Part shown: positions 23,309 to 34,880 of the stretch, piece after piece
Position numbering within the stretch: the stretch's first letter is position 1
Layout: each line of letters starts with the position of its first letter
Assembly (NCBI GenBank): GCA_026826555.1
Contig: JAKSZT010053881.1
Location: forward strand, 11,098,667 to 11,162,666
DNA length: 64,000 nt
From: Tolypeutes matacus
Taxonomy: Eukaryota; Chordata; Mammalia; Cingulata; Chlamyphoridae
Direction of reading: 5' to 3'
Translations under genes and position numbers: made by a program
Notes under the pieces: model-generated
What the model was told of the DNA's origin: nothing
Database searches by the model: none
The model's input: only the letters and a program-made list of their open reading frames with translations

Positions 23309-25205
23309 CTGGGGAAGAAATGGAAGAAAATGACACTGTACATACGGGCTAACTGATATTATAGTGATGAAAGGCAAGTTGTCAAAAAAATTTAAAAAAA
23401 TTAAAAATATATATTTTTCATTTTTTTAATACCCCAATTTTTTTACTTTATTTTAGTTTTACTTTTTCTAAATTATTATGTATTTTATTTCATATGTTTA
23501 AACCTATCATTATTTCATTTTCCTATTAATTGAATTGGGCAATATTCTTGGCTTCATTTTTGAAGAAGCTTTAGATCACAGAAGGGTTGCAACTATGACA
23601 GGGGAGGATCAATGGGGTAGGATGTCAGTGATGGGGGATACATGGGAGGAAGCTCAACTGGGCATACATATAAGGTTTATGAATATGTTCAAATGTTCAT
23701 GGGGCATTGCCACAGTGGGTAGAGATTCACACGACAACCGAAAGATTATTGAATTCCCATCCTGGGGAGTTCTGCCATATTCTCTAATGGAACAGCAACA
23801 ATTCCCCAAGTATGGGGCAATGACTAGTGAAGAAAGATGGTCCATTGATGGGCCCTTGATATTGACGAGTATGTTTATGAGCCTTTTGCTCTTGAACTTG
23901 TAACATAGCCTAGTGTTGTAGAATGCCTAAGAGTTATCTCCTGAGATCCTCCTTGTTGATCAAATGTGGCCTCTCTCTAAGCCAGACTCAGCATATAAAT
24001 GCATTACCTTCCCCCCAGCAAGGGACATGACTTCCAGGGATGAGCCTCCCTGGCATCAAGAGATCACTACCAAGCACCGGCTGGTGATACGACTGGAAAA
24101 AGACCTTGAATAAAAGGGGGAAAAGGTAAAGACAAATGAGTGTATATGGCTAAGAGACTTCAAAGTGAGTCAGGAGGTCATCAGAGAGGTAACGCGTATG
24201 CACGTCTCAGCAGGATCTCATAGATGGCCAAGGTAGATACTACCCCAAATAGTGGGGCTCCTGAGGGCCTTGGAGACACCCAAGTCCTATGGTCCTGGCA
24301 GATAGCTCTGGAGTTTGGTACCTTGCCAGTGGGCCCTACTTTGGAGTTTGTGCTCTCGAGTGTAACAGAGTTGGACTCAGATGTGACTTCTCTACACATG
24401 CCTCTTCTGTCCTATAGAAGACATTTGAATCTATAGTTGGTGCCTATAGTAGATGCTGAACCTATAGTTGGTGCTGGAGTTGGTAGGTGTATGTCCAAGA
24501 GACTTTAATCTCTGGGCTGTCCATGTGCCATCTGGACCCTGAGCCTCAGTGGAGTAGCTACACTTACCCTCCAGTTCATTGGACTCGTCCAGGACAACTA
24601 ACAAGGAGGTGAGGATGGACAACTACCACAGCAAAGAACCAAGAGAGTCTACAACTGCAAACAAGGGAGTCCCATCCACCAGCCATATGGTATCAAAGCC
24701 CCCTCTCAATTAGAGGTGGAGTGGGCATCACCATCCCAGAATTCTCAGGACTGGGGAATAAAATACGGGCTAGAGTAGACCTATTGGTATTCTGCTATAG
24801 ACTTACTGTTATTCTAGCAATGGAAGAAATTATATCATTGATGTGGAGACAGTGGCCACTGGAGGTGCTGAAGTCAGGGAGAGGGAAAAAGAGGTGCCAT
24901 ATGGGGGCATTTTCAGGACTTGGAATTGACCTGAGTGACATTGCAATGACAGATACAGGCCATTATATATCTTGCCATAACCTACAGAATTGAGTGGGAG
25001 AGAGTGTAAACTATAATCCATGCTTAGTGGCAGTGCTCCAAAATGTGTTCATCAATTGCAATGAATGTATCACACTAATGAAAGAAGTTGTAAATGTGGG
25101 AAAAAGTGGGAGGTCTGGGGAGTGGGGCATATGGGAGTCCCTTATATTTTTTTTATGTAACATTTTATATAATATAAGTATCTTTAAAAAAAAGAAAAAG
25201 AAAAG
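23309..25205 (+). mobile_element. LINE-like retrotransposon of unnamed family, copy 2 (about 1.9 kb)
   Basis: It is bounded by a perfect 15-bp duplication, AGAAATATGTGTTTA, at 23294-23308 and 25206-25220, and the host L1M reads straight through when the insertion is removed. The 3' end runs GTAACATTTTATATAATATA, then an A-rich tail. From about 24070 it aligns with copy 1; the 5' 750 bp is unique to this copy. No L1 ORF2 motif is seen. The frames at 23535-23903 and 24721-24993 have no recognisable domain. Confidence 0.88.
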
Positions 25206-25220
25206 AGAAATATGTGTTTA

Positions 25221-25370
25221 AGGTTCCTCTATGTCTTTTCATGACTTTGATAGCTTATTTTTCTTTATTGCTGAATAATATTCCATTGTATGGGTGTACC
25301 ATCTTGTATCCATTCACCTATTGAAGGACATCTTGGTTGTGGCACTTACTTTTTGACATGAGATTTATTG
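25221..25370. mobile_element. Old L1M, continuation after the insertion
   Basis: AAGGTTCCTCTATGTCTTTT..GAATAATATTCCATTGTATG..GAAGGACATCTTGGTTGTG directly continues the text that ends at 23293. Confidence 0.75.
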
Positions 25371-26250
25371 ATGTAAATGATCCCAGTTCCATATGGAGTT
25401 CTGGAACTGTTCAGGTAATGACTATCTCTTTATGGGAGCAGTGTTCTTGCTAGTGAGGAATAAATATTTTCTAGAAGTTTTTATTTTGATTTCATGTCCC
25501 TCTTGATATTGATGTCATTTGCTGTTAAAACTGAACTTTTAATTTTCTCTGTAACATAATTCAACAGCCCATTGGGTTACTGGTTTCGGAAATGGATAGA
25601 AATCTAGAGATGTGAAGTGCTTGGTGCCCCACCCATATTCCTAGGGCCTGATCACTTCTTTGTTCCTCAGTCTGGCATCCAATGAATAGTATCTGCATCT
25701 CTTAGCCTGAGTGCTTTCTTTGCAATTATGGAAGGCTGCTCTGCCCACATTATGGGCCAGAAGTCCCAGATTAATGTCACCCTTCCCCTAGAGCAGCTTT
25801 CTGTTAGTGACCGATGGGATTTGTGTGTCTCTGGTTTTCTTTGCTTAGAGGTTTGTTAATTTTATTGATCTTTCAGAGAACCAGCTTTCTGTTTCATTGA
25901 TTTTCCCGTATTTTTCTGTTTTCAGCTTTATTGATTTCTACTCCTATTCTTTCCTCCCTTCTGGTTGTTTTGAGTTTATTTTACTCTTCTTTTTCTAGTT
26001 TCTTTAGGAGAGAACTTATGTTTTTTTATTTTTGCTGGTTCCTCTTTCCTAAAGTAAGGATTTAATGCTGTAAATTTCCCTCTTGGCACTGCCTTAGCTG
26101 GGTCCCACAAATTTTGATAATTGTATTTTCATTTAGATCCATATATATACATTAATTTTCCTTGAGCCTTCTGTTTTGACCCATGGATTATTTAGAAGTA
26201 TGTTGTTTCCTTTCCAAGTGTTTGAAGAGTTTCCTTTTATTTTTGTTATT

Positions 26251-26438
26251 TATTTATTTTTGTTTTTAAAGATTTTATTTATTTATTCATTTATCCCCCC
26301 CTTGCTGCTTGTGCTCGCTGGGCCAGCCAACCACGCCGTGCGGGCGGGCCTGCCCCCACCAGGAGGCCCTGGGAACCGAACCCGGGGCCTCCCATATGGT
26401 AAACGGGAGCCCCACTGACTGAGCCACAGCCACTTCCC
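26251..26438 (-). mobile_element. DAS-type SINE in L1M
   Basis: Reverse-strand unit with GGTTCGGTTCCC B box and a CCCACGGCGTGGTTGGCTGG-type body. TATTTTTGTTATT at 26238-26250 and 26439-26451 is the target-site duplication. Confidence 0.92.
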
Positions 26439-26837
26439 TATTTTTGTTATTGATCTCTAGTTTGATTTCATTGTGGTCAGAGAATGTATTCTATATGATA
26501 TAAATACTTTTAAATTTGTTGAGATTTGTTTTATGACTCAGGATATGTGGTCTATATTGGTACATGTTCCATGGGTGCTTGGCAAATGGGTATTCTAGCT
26601 GTTGGATGGAGTGTTCTATAAATGTCAATTAGATACTTCTGGTTGAGGTCTTCTGTATATGTGCTCTTTTTCTGTTTAGTTCTATCAGTTGTTGAGAGAA
26701 TGGTTTTGAAATCTCCAACCTTAATTATGGATTAGTCTTTTTCTCCTTAAGATCTATTACTTTTTGCTTCAAATATTTTATAGCTCACTTGTTACAGCTT
26801 GCACATTTAGAGTTGATAGGTCTTTCTGGTGGGTGGA

Positions 26838-26934
26838 CCTTTTTTTTTTTTTTTTTTTAGGAGGTACCAGGGATTGAACCTAGGACCTCATACATGGGAA
26901 GCAGGCGCTCGACCACTGAACTACAACTGCTCCC
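26838..26934 (-). mobile_element. DAS-type SINE monomer, second subfamily
   Basis: On the reverse strand it starts GGGGAGCAGTTGTAGTTCAG and has the B box GGTTCAATCCC, then CTGGTACCTCC and the A-tail. The unit is closer to a tRNA than the long forms. Confidence 0.85.
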
Positions 26935-28027
26935 CAAGGGTTTTCCCTTTTTGTCTAATGTCCCTCTCTCTGTTCTGGGTACATTTGCTCTAAAGTCTGC
27001 TTCATTTAGTATTAATATAACTATTCCTTTCTTTTGATTAATGTTTGCATCTTTTTCCATCCTTTTACTTTTGGCTTACCTATATCATTATATCTGAAGT
27101 GCGTTTCTTGTAGACGTCTTGCAATTGGGTTATGTTGTTTTTTTTATCTATTCTGACATCTCTTTTTAATGGGTGTATTTTAGGCCATTTGCATTTAGTG
27201 TAATTATTGATATGTTATGGCTGAAGTCCTTCATTTTATTTTTTTCTTTTGTTCTCTGTTTTTCATTTCTCTGTTTTCTTTATCTTGTCTTCTTTGTAGT
27301 TTACTTAAATATTTCTCAAAATTCCATTTTGATTGATCTATACTATTTTTGAATGTATTTCTTGTATACCTTTGTTAGTCGTTGCTCTCTATAAATATAC
27401 ATAACTTATTACAGTCTATGGTGTCAACATTTTACCAGTTTGAGTGATTATATTTGTGGCAGTCTTAGATATTTCCACTATGTACATTGAGAATCACGTT
27501 AGAAATTAGTGTTACAATTTTTGCTTCAACCACCAAATGTAATTTAGAAAACTTAAGACAAGGAAAGTCTATTGTATTTACCTGTACTTTTGCTCTTTCT
27601 GCTGTTCTTTTTTCCTTCCCAATTCCAATATTCCTTCTTTTATAATTTCTTTTCTGTTTAGACAATTTTCTTTAGCTATTATTTTAGGCTCCTTTTCTTC
27701 TGATGGCAAATTCACCTAGTTTTCCTTCTTCCAAGAAAGTCACTAGATATAAAAAATACATTCCTGAAAGATATTGTCACTAGATGTAGAATCTTGAATT
27801 TAACAGTTCTTTTCTTTCATCACTTGAAAAATGTGCCACTCCTTCTGGCCTCATGGTTTCACGTGAGAAATCCACTGCCATTCAAATAGGTGTTTCTCCT
27901 AAAGGTAGTATGACATTTTACTCTAACTGCTTCCAAGATTTTTGTCTTTGGTTTTAGAAGTTTGACTATGATGCTTTGTGGCATGGATTTCTTTGGATTT
28001 ACCCTATGCAGGGTTTGCCTAACTGCC

Positions 28028-28252
28028 TTTTTTTTTTTTCTTCTTTTTTTGAGGGGCCGGGGATTGAACCCAGGACCTTGTATATGGAAAGCTGGTGCTC
28101 AACCACTGAGCCACATTGGCTTCCCTGAGTTGGTTTTTTTGTTTGTTTTGCTTTTCATTTTTGTTTTTTTTCTGGAGGCACTGGAAACTGAACCTGGGAC
28201 CTCTCATGTGGGAGGCAGGAGCTCAACTGTTTGAGCCACATCCACTCCCTTG
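28028..28252 (-). mobile_element. DAS-type SINE, dimeric
   Basis: Two reverse-strand units, each with a GAACC-type B-box region (near 28065 and 28190), separated by a T-rich linker with GTTTGTTTTGC. Confidence 0.88.
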
Positions 28253-28844
28253 CTTAGCTTCTTAAATCAGTAGTTTTATGTTTTTGTGTTGTTGTTTCTT
28301 TGTTTTATTTATTTTGCCAAATTTGGAATAATTTCAGCCATTATTTTTTTCCAGTACTTTTTTTTTTTTTAGCTCTGCCCTCTTTCGTCTCTCCTTTTGG
28401 GACTCCAGTGACATGAATATTAACTCTTTTGTTCTGGTCTCATTTGTGCCTGAGGCTCTGGTCTTTTTTTTTCTTTTCCTCAGTCTGTTTCTCTCTGTTG
28501 TTCAGATTGGGTAATTCTAATTGTTCTAGATTTAAGCTCATTAATTCTTTCCTCTGTTCTGTCCATTCTGTCCTTGAACCCATCCATTGAGTTTTTTATT
28601 TTGGTTTTTGCATTTTCAGTTCTAAATATCTAGTATTGCTTTGCTAAGACTTTGTTTTTTCATTTGTTTCAAATATATTCATAATTATAATTCATAATAT
28701 TCAAATCTATTGAAGCATTTTTATGATGGCTGCTTTAAAATCTTTGTCAGATATTTCTAACATCTGTGTTATTTGGTTGTGTCTTCTCTCTATCACTATG
28801 CTTATAAGGTACTCAAGTTATCTAGATTAAAGCCCAGCTTGTTT

Positions 28845-28963
28845 GACTTGGGCCATACCTTAACTGAAGTAACATCTTGAAGAGATTTTCAGTCTGTCCA
28901 CATCTACCAGAATGTCAGCCAAGAACATGTCCAAAATGGGGTACACAATTCAGCCCATCACAT
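28845..28963 (-). mobile_element. MLT1-type LTR fragment
   Basis: GGCCATACCTTAACTGAAGT..TTGAAGAGATTTTCAGTCTG..GGGGTACACAATTCAGCCCA matches the end of the reversed MLT1 pattern. Short and old. Confidence 0.55.
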
Positions 28964-29603
28964 GTGGCCTTTGTGACTGGCTTCTTTTATTTAGCATAAT
29001 ATTTTCAAGGTTCATCTATGCTGTAGCAGGTATCAAAACTTCATTCCTTTTTATTGCTGAATAATATTCCATTTTATAGCTATAGCACATTTTATTCATC
29101 CATCCATCAGGTGATAGACATTTGGGTTGTTTTCACTTTTTGGGTATTATGAATAATGCTGCAGTATACATTTTTGGACAAGATTTTATGTATACCATAT
29201 GCTGGGTCATATGGGTAACTCCATGTTTAACCATTTGAGGAACACCCAGAATATTTTCCAAAGTGGCTGCCCCAGTTTACATTCTTACCAGCAGCGTATG
29301 AGGGTTCTCATTTCTCTACCTCCTAGCCAACATATGGTAGTATTTGACTTTTTGTTTATAATCACCCTAGTGAGTATGAAAGGTATAGAATTGTGGTTTC
29401 TTTTTTTAAAAATTAAAGCAGTTTTTTCACACCTGTACAATCCATCCAGTGGCTCTAGTATAATCACAGAGTTGTGCATTCATCACCATAATTAATTATT
29501 AACGTGGTTTTGATTTGTATTTCCCTGTTGTCAAATGATTTTGAACATCTTTTCATGTGCTTGTTGGCTATTTGCATATCTTCTTTGGGGAAATGTCTTT
29601 TCA
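28964..29603. mobile_element. Old L1M non-coding fragment
   Basis: The text from GTGACTGGCTTCTTTTATTT through GAATAATATTCCATTTTATA to GCATATCTTCTTTGGGGAAA is the same L1M region as at 15700-16000, read further. Confidence 0.7.
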
Positions 29604-29618
29604 CCTCAGTTAATTTTT

Positions 29619-30053
29619 TTTTTTTTTTTTTTTAAAGATTTTATTTACTTTATCCATTTTTAAACACCCCCTTCCCCATTTGCTGTTTTGTGTCCATTTG
29701 CTGGGCAATTCTCTGCGTCTGTTTCCTGCCATCTCTTCTCATCCTCCTCCTCCAGTCTTCACCAGGATTCGATCCTGGAGACCTCCGATGTAGGAGAGAG
29801 GTATTCTGCTGCCTGCGCCACCTCAGCTCCTGGCTTCTGGAGCTTTCGGAGCATCTCGTCTTGTCTCTCCCCTGTTACGTCATCATCCTGCTGCATGGCT
29901 CCTGGGGCCCGACAGCTCAGCAGCACCCAGAGCCTGGCAGCCCATGCTCCTTCTATATATATATTTTTTTATTTTACCGGGAGGTCCCGGGGATCGAACC
30001 CAGGTCCCTCCATATGGCAGACGGACGCCCAACCATTTGAGCCACATCCGCCC
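29619..30053 (-). mobile_element. DAS-type SINE, long dimeric form
   Basis: Reverse-strand units with B boxes near 29765-29775 and 29990-30000. CCTCAGTTAATTTTT at 29604-29618 and 30054-30068 is a perfect 15-bp target-site duplication. Confidence 0.93.
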
Positions 30054-30202
30054 CCTCAGTTAATTTTTAAGTACAAAATTTCACCTTAATTTCCTGTGGC
30101 AATAGGTACTAGTAAAATATAAATACAAACCAGTATTGATGGCAGTGTTACTGTTTTGAGAAAATGAGAAATTTAATTGTGATGTTAAGAAGATACTGTG
30201 TT

Positions 30203-30281
30203 GGGGAGCAGGTGTAGCTCAGTGGTTTGACCACCTGCTTCCCATGTATATGGTCTTGGGTTCAATCCCCAGTACCTCCTA

Positions 30282-30310
<29 letters not shown>
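30203..30310 (+). mobile_element. DAS-type SINE monomer, + strand
   Basis: GGGGAGCAGGTGTAGCTCAG starts the tRNA-like unit; the B box is GGTTCAATCCC and an A-tail of over 20 follows. Flanks AAGATACTGTGTT and AAGATACTATATT are a near-perfect duplication. Confidence 0.92.
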
Positions 30311-30312
<2 letters not shown>

Positions 30313-30904
30313 GATACTATATTATATTGGCTAATTCTGCCTGAACTTGTCAACTACTCTTTGGTATTTAATTTGAGAAATTTAAAATCCAGGTGTAAAT
30401 GTTAGCTGTGCTATCTTTTACTTTTGTTAAGAAACTTTGCAGCTAACTAGCATTCTACCTCGTTTGCTTCACCTGTCTCTGATGAGGTTATGGATGGCAG
30501 CCCTTGCTATTGTCTAGGTAAAAAGCTTTTGTATGTTGTTAGTTTCCAGTAGTTTCAGCTATGAAAGGCCAGGAAAGGTGGGGGGTTGGAGATATTTAAA
30601 AATAATGAAAATCTCAGAATTCAAAACATGAACTTTTAGATTCTGAATTTTATTGCAGAATTTAGTTAATTCCCATAACTTTGAGTTATTCTTTAGTTCT
30701 AAGAATAATGATACAGTGGTACTTACTAATTTATACTATAGCTAGAATATCAGTTTCGTTATTCAAAGTCACAGTTTTGTTTTCTTAGTATTTTGACTTT
30801 ATTATCTATGTTAAACATTTATTTCTTTTTTATTTATCCTAATTATTTCTTGGCTGGTAAAATATTCCTCCATTTAACTTTTTTTTTCCTTTCCAACTTT
30901 CAGT

Positions 30905-31078
30905 ACCCATAAGTAAAGTTTTATTGGAACATAGGCATTTTCATTGGTTTACACATTGTCTCTTGCTCTTTTGGCACTGCAATGGTAGAGTTGAGTAATT
31001 TACAACTGTATGGCCTGCAAAGCCCAAAATATTTACTATCTTGCTCTTAAAAAGTTTACTGTACCCTGCCTTAGAATA
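30905..31078 (+). mobile_element. hAT-type MER fragment inside the 3' part
   Basis: AAGTAAAGTTTTATTGGAAC..GCATTTTCATTGGTTTACAC..AGAGTTGAGTAATTTACAAC..GGCCTGCAAAGCCCAAAATA follows a common mammalian hAT repeat. On the reverse strand it supplies the AATAAA used near the end of the insertion. Confidence 0.65.
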
Positions 31079-31640
31079 TACAAAAAATAAGTGGAATAAA
31101 ACCTGTCTGAATCAAGCCATACCCCACAGTATTTGAAAAGACATTACTGCTGCCCCCACCTTTGTTTTTTTATGGTTAGTAAAATCATTTATCATTACAG
31201 TTCCACAGTATCAAACAGGAAGTTGGAGTGGTCTCCTTTCAATAGAAATGTTCATATACAAAGGGTAAGAGCCATCTGGAAAACCATTATAATAGGAGGT
31301 ACAAGTGGCCACATACAAGGGTAAGATCCACCTGGAATAATCATCACACTGACAGGTTTTTAGTTGGAAATGTTCACATACGAAGGATGAAGTCAGTCTA
31401 GCCAGCTTCAATAATTTCAGATATTAACCTTTTTGGTTATTTTAAAAAAACATTTATATAACATTTCAATAATCATAAGTATAACCCTTGGTTACATCCT
31501 GGGTGGCAAAAGCTCCAGAAAGAGACATAAAATACTCCTCTTTCCACATTCAAAGAGGCCTGAGAAATAGGGCAAAGTATTATGTATGATTACGCATCAG
31601 GGCAAAGAAAATCTTAAAGTCTTCTCCACAAATTATGGTG
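31079..31640 (-). other. Non-L1 cargo of the L1 insertion, with imperfect 60-bp repeats
   Basis: This part lies inside the target-site duplications but resembles neither ORF2 nor an L1 3' UTR. Similar phrases recur at 31250-31290 (ATATACAAAGGGTAAGA), 31309-31345 (ACATACAAGGGTAAGA) and 31375-31410 (ACATACGAAGGATGAAG), spacing about 58 and 65 bp. A reverse-strand open frame of 66 codons (31411-31211) crosses them. Origin unknown; an mRNA 3' UTR or genomic downstream sequence is possible. Confidence 0.6.
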
Positions 31641-31644
31641 GGAA

Positions 31645-32893
31645 ATATTTAGACTTCATATTTTATTTATTTGCATCTTCTCTTTTTTTCTTTTTTTTTT
31701 GTCAGTCTAGCTAAGGGTTTGTCAATTTTGTTAATCTTTTCGAAGAACCAACTTTTGGTTTTGTTAATTCTACTCTTTGTTGTTGTTGTTGTTCGCAATT
31801 TCCTTTATTTTTGCTCTGATCTTTGTTATTTCATTCCTCCTACTTGGTTTGGGATTAGTTTGCTGTTCTTTTTCTAGTTCCTCCAACTGTATAGTTAGGT
31901 CATTGATTTTAGTTCTTTCTTCTTTTTTAATGTAAGCCTTGAGGGCTATAAATTTCCCTCTTAGCCTTGCCTTCGCTGTCTCCCATAGATTCTGATATGT
32001 TGTGTTCTCGTTTTCATTTGTCTCGAGATACTTATTGATATTTTTAGAAATTTCTTCTTTGACCCACTGATTATTTAAGAGTATGTTGTTTAATCTCCAT
32101 ATATTTGTGAATTTTCCCTTTTTCTGCCTCTTGTTGATTTCTAACTTTATTCCATTATGATCAGAGAAAATGCTTTGTATAATTTCAATCTTGTTGAATT
32201 TATTGAGATCGCTTTGTGACCCAACATATGGTCTATCCTGGAGAAAGATCCATGAGCACTTAAATGTATATCCTGCTGTTTGGCGTACAGTGTTCTGTAC
32301 GTGTCTATTAGGTTTATTCCATTTATATTATTCAAGCTCTGTTTCTTTATTGATCCTCTGCCTAGATGTTTTATCCAATGCTGAGAGTGGTGTATTGAAG
32401 TCTCCAACTATTATTGTAGAGATATCTATTTCTCCCTTCAGTTTTGCCAGTGTTTGCCTCATGTATCTTGGAGCATCCTGGTTAGGTGTTTATACATTTA
32501 TGATTGTTATTTCTTCCTGGCGAATTGTCCCTTTTATTAATATGTAATGTTCTTCCTTGTCTGTGATAATAGTTTTGCTTTTAAAGTCTATTTTATCTGA
32601 TATAAGTATAGCTACTCTAGCTTTTTTTTTTTTTTTCTGTTACTGCATGCATGGAATATCTTTTTCCAGCCTTTCACTTTCAATCTGTTGTTATCCTTGG
32701 ATCTAAGGTGAGTCGCTGATGGACAGCATATAGATGGCTCATGTTTTCTTATCCATTCCACCAGTCTGTGTCTTTTGATTGGGCAGTTTAGTCCATTAAC
32801 ATTCACTGTTATAACTGTAAATGCAGTTCTTATTTCACCCATTTTGATCTTTGGATTTAATCTGTCATATTTTATTTTCATAACTCTTTTGAC
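31645..32893 (-). pseudogene. L1 ORF2, endonuclease part only, broken
   Basis: Reverse-strand pieces give the L1 endonuclease in order: a start with ITVNVNGLNCPIKRHRLVEW (near 32807), GWKKIFHA (near 32665), [11 protein letters not shown] (near 32240) and, past the domain, a [13 protein letters not shown] block (near 31750). The family motif around the catalytic glutamate, normally QETHL, reads PSATHL here (near 32715), so that glutamate is absent. Stops divide the frame. Similarity stops near 31645, before the reverse transcriptase. Confidence 0.88.
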
Positions 32894-32949
32894 TCTTTTA
32901 GTTACTTTTACTGATACAGTCTTCATTTCTAGGCTCTCTCTCCTTCATT

Positions 32950-33938
32950 AGGCCTCTCTCTCTTTCCTGTCTTTTCTTTTCAGGCTGTAGCACTTCCTTT
33001 AGTAGTCCCTGCAAAGCCGGTCTCTTTGTTATAAATTCCTTCAGTTTCTGTTTATCTGTGAATAATTCTAAACTTGCCCTCATTTTTGAAAGAGCCTTGC
33101 TGGATTTAAGATTCTTGGCTGGCAGTTTTTCTCTTGCAGAATCTTAAATATATCATACCACTGTCTTCTTGCCTCCATGGTTTCTAATGAGAAATTGGCA
33201 ATTAATCTTATTGAGTATTCCTTATATGCGATGCATTGCTTTTCTCTTGCTGCTCTCAGAATTCTCTCTTTGTCTTTGGCATTTGACATTCTGATTAGCA
33301 TGTGTCTTGGAGTTGGTCTGTTCAGATTTATTCAGATGGGCGTACATTGTGCTTCTTGGACACTGATATCTGTGTCCTTCAATAAGGTTGGGAAAGTTTC
33401 TACCATTATTTCTTCAGATAGTCCTTCTTCCCCTTTTCCCTTCTTTTCTCCCTCTGGGATTCCCATGATGCATATGTTTGTGTGTCTCTTGCTGTTATTT
33501 AGTTCCCTGAGACTCTTCAATTTTTTCCATTCTTTTCTTCATCTGTTCTTTTAATGCTCACTTTTGGAGGCCATGTCTTCAAGCTCACCAATCCTTCCCT
33601 CTGCCTCCTCAAATCTGCTGTTTTATGCCTCTAGTGTATTTTTAATTTCATTTATTGTGTCTTTCATTCCCATAAGATCTGCTGTTTTTCTGGGTATGCT
33701 TTTCAAATTCTTCTTTGTGTTCACCCAGTGTCGTCTTAATATCCTTAATCTCGTCAGCCATCTCATTGAATTTATTAAGATTTGTTTGAATTTCTATGAT
33801 TAGTTGTCTCAACTCCTTTGTATCATCTGGAGGCTTATCTTGTTCCTTTGGGCCATATCTTCCTGTTTCTTGGTATGGATTGTAAGTTTTTGTTGGTGTC
33901 TTGTCATCTGACCTACTAGATGTATTTATTCTGGGCAC
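32950..33938 (-). pseudogene. L1 ORF1 (RNA-binding chaperone), broken by frameshifts
   Basis: The start is a methionine at 33938 (MPRINTSSRSDDK). It is followed by a Glu/Lys-rich coiled-coil part (33900-33650), an RRM-type part with RHTNICIMGIPEG (near 33470), the C-terminal domain with AKDKERILRAAREK (near 33270) and RPALQGLLKEVLQ (near 33020). The order matches L1 ORF1p, which coats L1 RNA as a trimer. At least three frame breaks make it non-functional. Length of about 330 codons agrees with the family. Confidence 0.88.
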
Positions 33939-33952
33939 AGTTACTCTCTTTA

Positions 33953-34141
33953 TTTTTTTTATTTTTTTTTAAAGATTTTATTTATTTATTCATTTATCCC
34001 CCCCTTGCTGCTTGTGCTCGCTGGATCAGCTAACCACGCCTTGCGGGTGGGCTTGCCTTCACCAGGAGGCCCCGGGAACCGAACCCGGGACCTCCCATAT
34101 GGTAAACGGGAGCCCTACTGATTGAGCCACAGCCGCTTCCC
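33953..34141 (-). mobile_element. DAS-type SINE inserted 15 nt upstream of L1 ORF1
   Basis: Reverse-strand unit with GGTTCGGTTCCCG B box. CAGTTACTCTCTTTA at 33938-33952 and 34142-34156 is a perfect 15-bp duplication. It separates the ORF1 start from the L1 5' UTR. Confidence 0.93.
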
Positions 34142-34331
34142 CAGTTACTCTCTTTAGTTTAGGACTTTCTTGCTCTTTCTCCCTTGTGTAGTAGGAGCTG
34201 AGGATGTAGTTGGTGCTGTAAGCTGTGGAGGTTGAAGCTGCCTTTGTTGCTCCAGAACTGATGAAGCTTCTCCCACCTTTCTCTTCTGCCAGGGGTAGGG
34301 ACAGAGCTGTATCCATATGTAATAATCCAAG

Positions 34332-34880
34332 TCATGCAGGCCAAAACCATTTGTAGTTGTCCAGAGAGACTAATGAAGCTTCACACCCCTTCCTCCCCTG
34401 CCTGGGGCGGGGATGGAGCTGCAGTTGTGGGCAGCAATCTATGCTGTGTGTGTCCAAAATGACCACAGTTGCCCATGTAGACTGATGTAGCATCGCCCGC
34501 CCCCCCCCCACCAGGGTTGGGGATGGACCATCTGGGGTACCCAGCAATCTAATCCATGTGGACTGAATGCACCTGCAGTTGCCCGAGATGCTGAGGGAGT
34601 ACTGTCCCTTTGGTCCTTTAGGGGGTGGGAACTGAACCTTCGATGCTAAACTGTTTAGTTTGTGTAGGCTGAAAGTACCTGCTCTTGCCTGGAGAGGCAG
34701 AGGAAACACCAGCCCGTTCCTATCCTGTTGGGGGGGTGGGGATGGATCCACAGGTGCGCAACACCTGTTCAGTCCCTGTAGGCTGAAAGTGCTTGCTGTT
34801 GCCTGGAAAGGCTGAGGAAATCCAGCTCCCCTTCTATCCTTCTTGGGGGCAGGGATGGAGCTACAGGTGTCTGACAGCAC
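34332..34880 (-). CDS. 182-codon open frame through the monomers, doubtful
   Basis: The frame is in the sense direction of the L1 and crosses about five monomers. Because a typical unit is close to 111 bp (37 codons), a Pro-rich peptide repeats: DRRGAGFPQPF, DRNGLVFPLPL and, in the neighbouring frame at 35080-34769, DRRGLLFPQLL, each followed by a TF-x-L motif. The single short unit near 34880 causes the frame change between the two. No known domain. It may be chance in GC-rich repeats. Confidence 0.25.
   Translation of the reverse strand: MLSDTCSSIPAPKKDRRGAGFPQPFQATASTFSLQGLNRCCAPVDPSPPPQQDRNGLVFPLPLQARAGTFSLHKLNSLASKVQFPPPKGPKGQYSLSISGNCRCIQSTWIRLLGTPDGPSPTLVGGGRAMLHQSTWATVVILDTHSIDCCPQLQLHPRPRQGRKGCEASLVSLDNYKWFWPA

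Larger units (their letters stand above)
25370..28840 (-). mobile_element. Old L1M, ORF2 5' half and upstream region, reverse strand
   Basis: Read on the reverse strand, 25850-27230 holds the decayed front of ORF2, including an endonuclease-like block near 26690 and the region near its start at 27160-27200. Upstream text from 27360 to 28800 (for example the GTTATTTGGTTGTGTC end) follows the ORF1/5' region of L1M. Stops are frequent. Two SINEs and a SINE dimer interrupt it. Confidence 0.75.
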
